This document shows positions 58,713 through 60,621 of a DNA stretch of 60,621 nt, piece after piece (position 1 is the first letter of the stretch; every line of letters begins with the position of its first letter). The notes under the pieces are model-generated. The model worked only from the letters and a program-made list of their open reading frames with translations, did no database searches and was not told the origin of the DNA. The translations under genes and the position numbers were made by a program. Location of the stretch: NCBI GenBank assembly GCA_015689745.1, contig WVSO01000014.1, positions 1-60,621 on the forward strand, read 5' to 3'. Source of the DNA: Rhodobacterales bacterium HKCCSP123 (GTDB taxonomy: Bacteria > Pseudomonadota > Alphaproteobacteria > Rhodobacterales > Rhodobacteraceae).

Positions 58713-59492
58713 ATGCCCCGCGCCCCGTTCCCTGTCCGTCGCTGCCGTCCGGTGCTCCTTGCGCTGGCACTGGCGCTCGGCGGGTTGCAGGCGGCCGCGC
58801 AGGACCTGACGGTCCATGCCGCGGCCTCGCTGCGCGGGGCGCTCGACGAGGTCGCGGCGCTCTGGCAGGCCGAGACGGGCGGCCGCCTGACGCTGGTCTA
58901 CGCGGGCAGTTCCGCGCTCGCCCGGCAGATCGCGGCGGGCGCGCCGGGCGATGTCTTCATCTCGGCCAACGCCGCGTGGATGGACCTGCTCGAGGAGGGC
59001 GGGCACTTGGCCCCAGGCGGCCGCGCGGACCTCCTGACCAACGCCCTCGTCGTGATCGCGCCCGCAGGCGAGGACGCGCCCCTCGACCTTTCCGCCCTGC
59101 CGGAGCGCCTTGGCGCGGGCCGCCTCGCGCTCGCCCTGACCGAGGCGGTGCCGGCGGGCATCTACGCGCGCCAGGCGCTTGTCACCCTCGGCCTCTGGGA
59201 GCGCGTCGCCCCCCGCGTGGTCGAGGCCGACAATGTCCGCGCCGCGCTGGCGCTGGTGGCCAGCGGGGCCGCGCCCATCGGCATCGTCTACGCGACCGAC
59301 GCGATCGCCGAGCCGCGCGTCGCCGTCCTGGCCGAGGTGCCTGCCGAGGCGCATGACCCCATCGTCTACCCCGCCGCGGCGCTGGCGGGCGGCGACGCCG
59401 AGGGCAGCGCGGCCCTGCTGGCCCTGATGCGGGGCGAGGCCGCAGGCGACGTCTTCCGCCGCCACGGCTTCGGCCTCGTCGGGGGTGACTGA
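58713..59492 (+). CDS. modA: Molybdate ABC transporter, periplasmic binding protein
   Basis: 259 residues from ATG 58713 (gaggaagg upstream). Signal peptide with VLLALALALGG and cleavage near AAAQ. Mature part: LTVHAAASLRGALDEVAALW, YAGSSALARQIAAGAPGDVFISAN, and GIVYATDAI near the end are the standard molybdate-binding protein landmarks. Confidence 0.93.
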   Translation: MPRAPFPVRRCRPVLLALALALGGLQAAAQDLTVHAAASLRGALDEVAALWQAETGGRLTLVYAGSSALARQIAAGAPGDVFISANAAWMDLLEEGGHLAPGGRADLLTNALVVIAPAGEDAPLDLSALPERLGAGRLALALTEAVPAGIYARQALVTLGLWERVAPRVVEADNVRAALALVASGAAPIGIVYATDAIAEPRVAVLAEVPAEAHDPIVYPAAALAGGDAEGSAALLALMRGEAAGDVFRRHGFGLVGGD

Positions 59493-59496
59493 CGCC

Positions 59497-60192
59497 ATGT
59501 GGGCGCCCCTCAGTCCCGAGGAATGGGAGGTTCTGATCCTCTCGCTGCGGGTGGGCCTTCTGGCCGTGGCCCTGACGCTGCCGGTGGCGCTGTTCGCGGC
59601 CTACGCGCTGGCGCGCTGGTCGTTTCCGGGCAAGGCGCTGGTCAATGGCATCGTGCACCTGCCACTGGTCCTGCCCCCCGTGGTGACGGGCTTCCTGCTG
59701 CTCATCGTCTTCGGCCCGCAGGCACCGCTCGGCCGCGCGCTCGAGGCCCTGGGCCTGCCCATCGCCTTCCGCTGGACCGGCGCGGCCGTCGCGGCGGGCG
59801 TCATGGCGCTGCCGCTCATGGTGCGCGCGATGCGGCTCTCGCTCGAGGCGGTGGACCCTCGGCTGGAACAGGCGGCGGCGACGCTCGGCGCCTCCCGCGT
59901 GGCGGTCTTCGTCACGGTCACGCTGCCCATGGCGCTTCCGGGTGTCATCGCGGGCACGATCCTGGGCTTCGCCAAGGCGCTCGGCGAATTCGGCGCGACG
60001 ATCACCTTCGTGTCCAACATCCCCGGAGAGACGCGGACGCTGCCGCTGGCGATCTATTCCTTCCTCCAGATCCCCGGCGGGGAGGGGGCGGCGACGCGCC
60101 TCGTGATCCTCGCCGTGATCGTGTCGATGGGGGCGCTCCTGGTGTCGGAATGGATCGCGGCGCGGGCGGCACGGCGGGTGGCGGGCGCATGA
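59497..60192 (+). CDS. modB: Molybdate ABC transporter, permease
   Basis: 231 residues from ATG 59497; a GTG at 59485 overlapping modA is an alternative. Starts WAPLSPEEWEVLILSLRVGL, contains the permease EAA-type loop EQAAATLGASRVAVFVTVTLP and GEFGATITFVSNIPGETRTL. Its stop overlaps the modC start by 4 bases. Confidence 0.93.
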   Translation: MWAPLSPEEWEVLILSLRVGLLAVALTLPVALFAAYALARWSFPGKALVNGIVHLPLVLPPVVTGFLLLIVFGPQAPLGRALEALGLPIAFRWTGAAVAAGVMALPLMVRAMRLSLEAVDPRLEQAAATLGASRVAVFVTVTLPMALPGVIAGTILGFAKALGEFGATITFVSNIPGETRTLPLAIYSFLQIPGGEGAATRLVILAVIVSMGALLVSEWIAARAARRVAGA

Positions 60193-60621
60193 CGCTGTCG
60201 GTCGAGATCGCGCATCGCTTTGCGGGGCTTTCGCTCGACATCCGCTTCGACGCGCCCGAGGGGGTCACCGCGCTGATCGGCCGGTCGGGGGCGGGCAAGA
60301 CGACGGTGGCCAATGTGGTGGCGGGCCTGCTGCGGCCCGACCGGGCGCGGGTGCGGCTGGGCGATACCGTGCTGGCCGATACCGAGGCGGGCCTCTGGCT
60401 CTCGCCGCAGGCGCGGCGCATCGGCTATGTCTTTCAGGAAGCGCGGCTTTTCCCGCATCTTTCGGTCCGGCAGAACCTGCTTTACGGCGCCCGCCGCCGC
60501 GCGCGGCTGGCCGAGGCGCAGCGGGAGCTTCCGGGCGTGACCGGGCTTCTTGGCATCGGCGATCTGCTCTCGCGCCGCCCCGGCGCGCTGTCGGGCGGCG
60601 AGCGGCAGCGGGTGGCCATCG
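60189..60621 (+). CDS. modC: Molybdate ABC transporter, ATP-binding protein, 5' part
   Basis: The first 144 residues; the window ends in the Walker B region. Walker A is IGRSGAGKTTVANVVAG, Q-loop YVFQEARLFPHLSV, signature LSGGERQRVAI. The C-terminal TOBE/Mop molybdate-binding part lies outside the window. Confidence 0.92.
   Translation, partial: MTLSVEIAHRFAGLSLDIRFDAPEGVTALIGRSGAGKTTVANVVAGLLRPDRARVRLGDTVLADTEAGLWLSPQARRIGYVFQEARLFPHLSVRQNLLYGARRRARLAEAQRELPGVTGLLGIGDLLSRRPGALSGGERQRVAI

Overview
The window is high-GC alphaproteobacterial chromosome, most likely from the Rhodobacteraceae (Roseobacter/Paracoccus group). The signs are the usg-like gene, a B12-dependent class II ribonucleotide reductase (nrdJ), the RTX-plus-Hint secreted protein, the dimethylglycine/sarcosine dehydrogenase-type flavoenzyme, and the blocks recG–iscU-like–hisI–gluQ–trmFO, gyrA–usg–dsbB and xerD–aroK–aroB. 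This is inferred from gene content and base composition; no database was searched.

Layout. 1–12.06 kb is core chromosome: recG (5' cut by the window edge), a tiny membrane protein, an IscU/NifU-type scaffold whose 3' end lies in a 32-bp tandem hairpin repeat, hisI, gluQ, a methyltransferase, trmFO, an outer-membrane-like protein, a DoxX-like membrane protein, gyrA, usg, dsbB and exoD-like. A tRNA-Leu(CAA) gene at 12.06 kb is the attachment site for two integrative elements in tandem. Copies of the tRNA 3' end lie at 12129, 24739 and 33925, and each element has a P4-type tyrosine integrase at its right end.

Element 1 (12.13–24.75 kb) carries AT-richer cargo on its left: a periplasmic ClpP/crotonase-like protein, a GIY-YIG protein, a ParB/Srx-like plus PD-(D/E)xK-like gene pair, a cytosine-C5 methyltransferase and a NotI-family restriction endonuclease. 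Its backbone is on the right: a small-gene cassette, a winged-helix replication-type protein beside short repeats, AlpA-like regulators and the integrase. Element 2 (24.74–33.94 kb) has the same plan. Its left cargo is an AIPR-like (abortive-infection type) gene and a coiled-coil/zinc protein. Its backbone is an XkdF-like phage gene cluster, a diverged copy of the same four-gene cassette, ten GGGGAAC iterons next to a RepA-like helicase gene, an AlpA regulator and the integrase. The plan resembles phage satellites or minimal integrative elements that carry defence genes. The shared four-gene cassette has no function I can name and is the best candidate for an undescribed system.

34–60.6 kb returns to chromosome: a roughly 0.8 kb gap, a large RTX/Hint secreted protein, a MobA/MocA-like nucleotidyltransferase, a dimethylglycine dehydrogenase-like flavoprotein, a DUF2254 protein, a CorC/HlyC protein, xerD, two exported or membrane hypotheticals, aroK–aroB, gpt, fabI, pdxH, a double cold-shock-domain protein, a DUF192 protein, tRNA-Pro(TGG), nrdJ, a Tat-exported metallo-beta-lactamase-fold protein, and a molybdate locus (ModE-type regulator, a candidate Mo-box, modA, modB, and modC cut by the window end).
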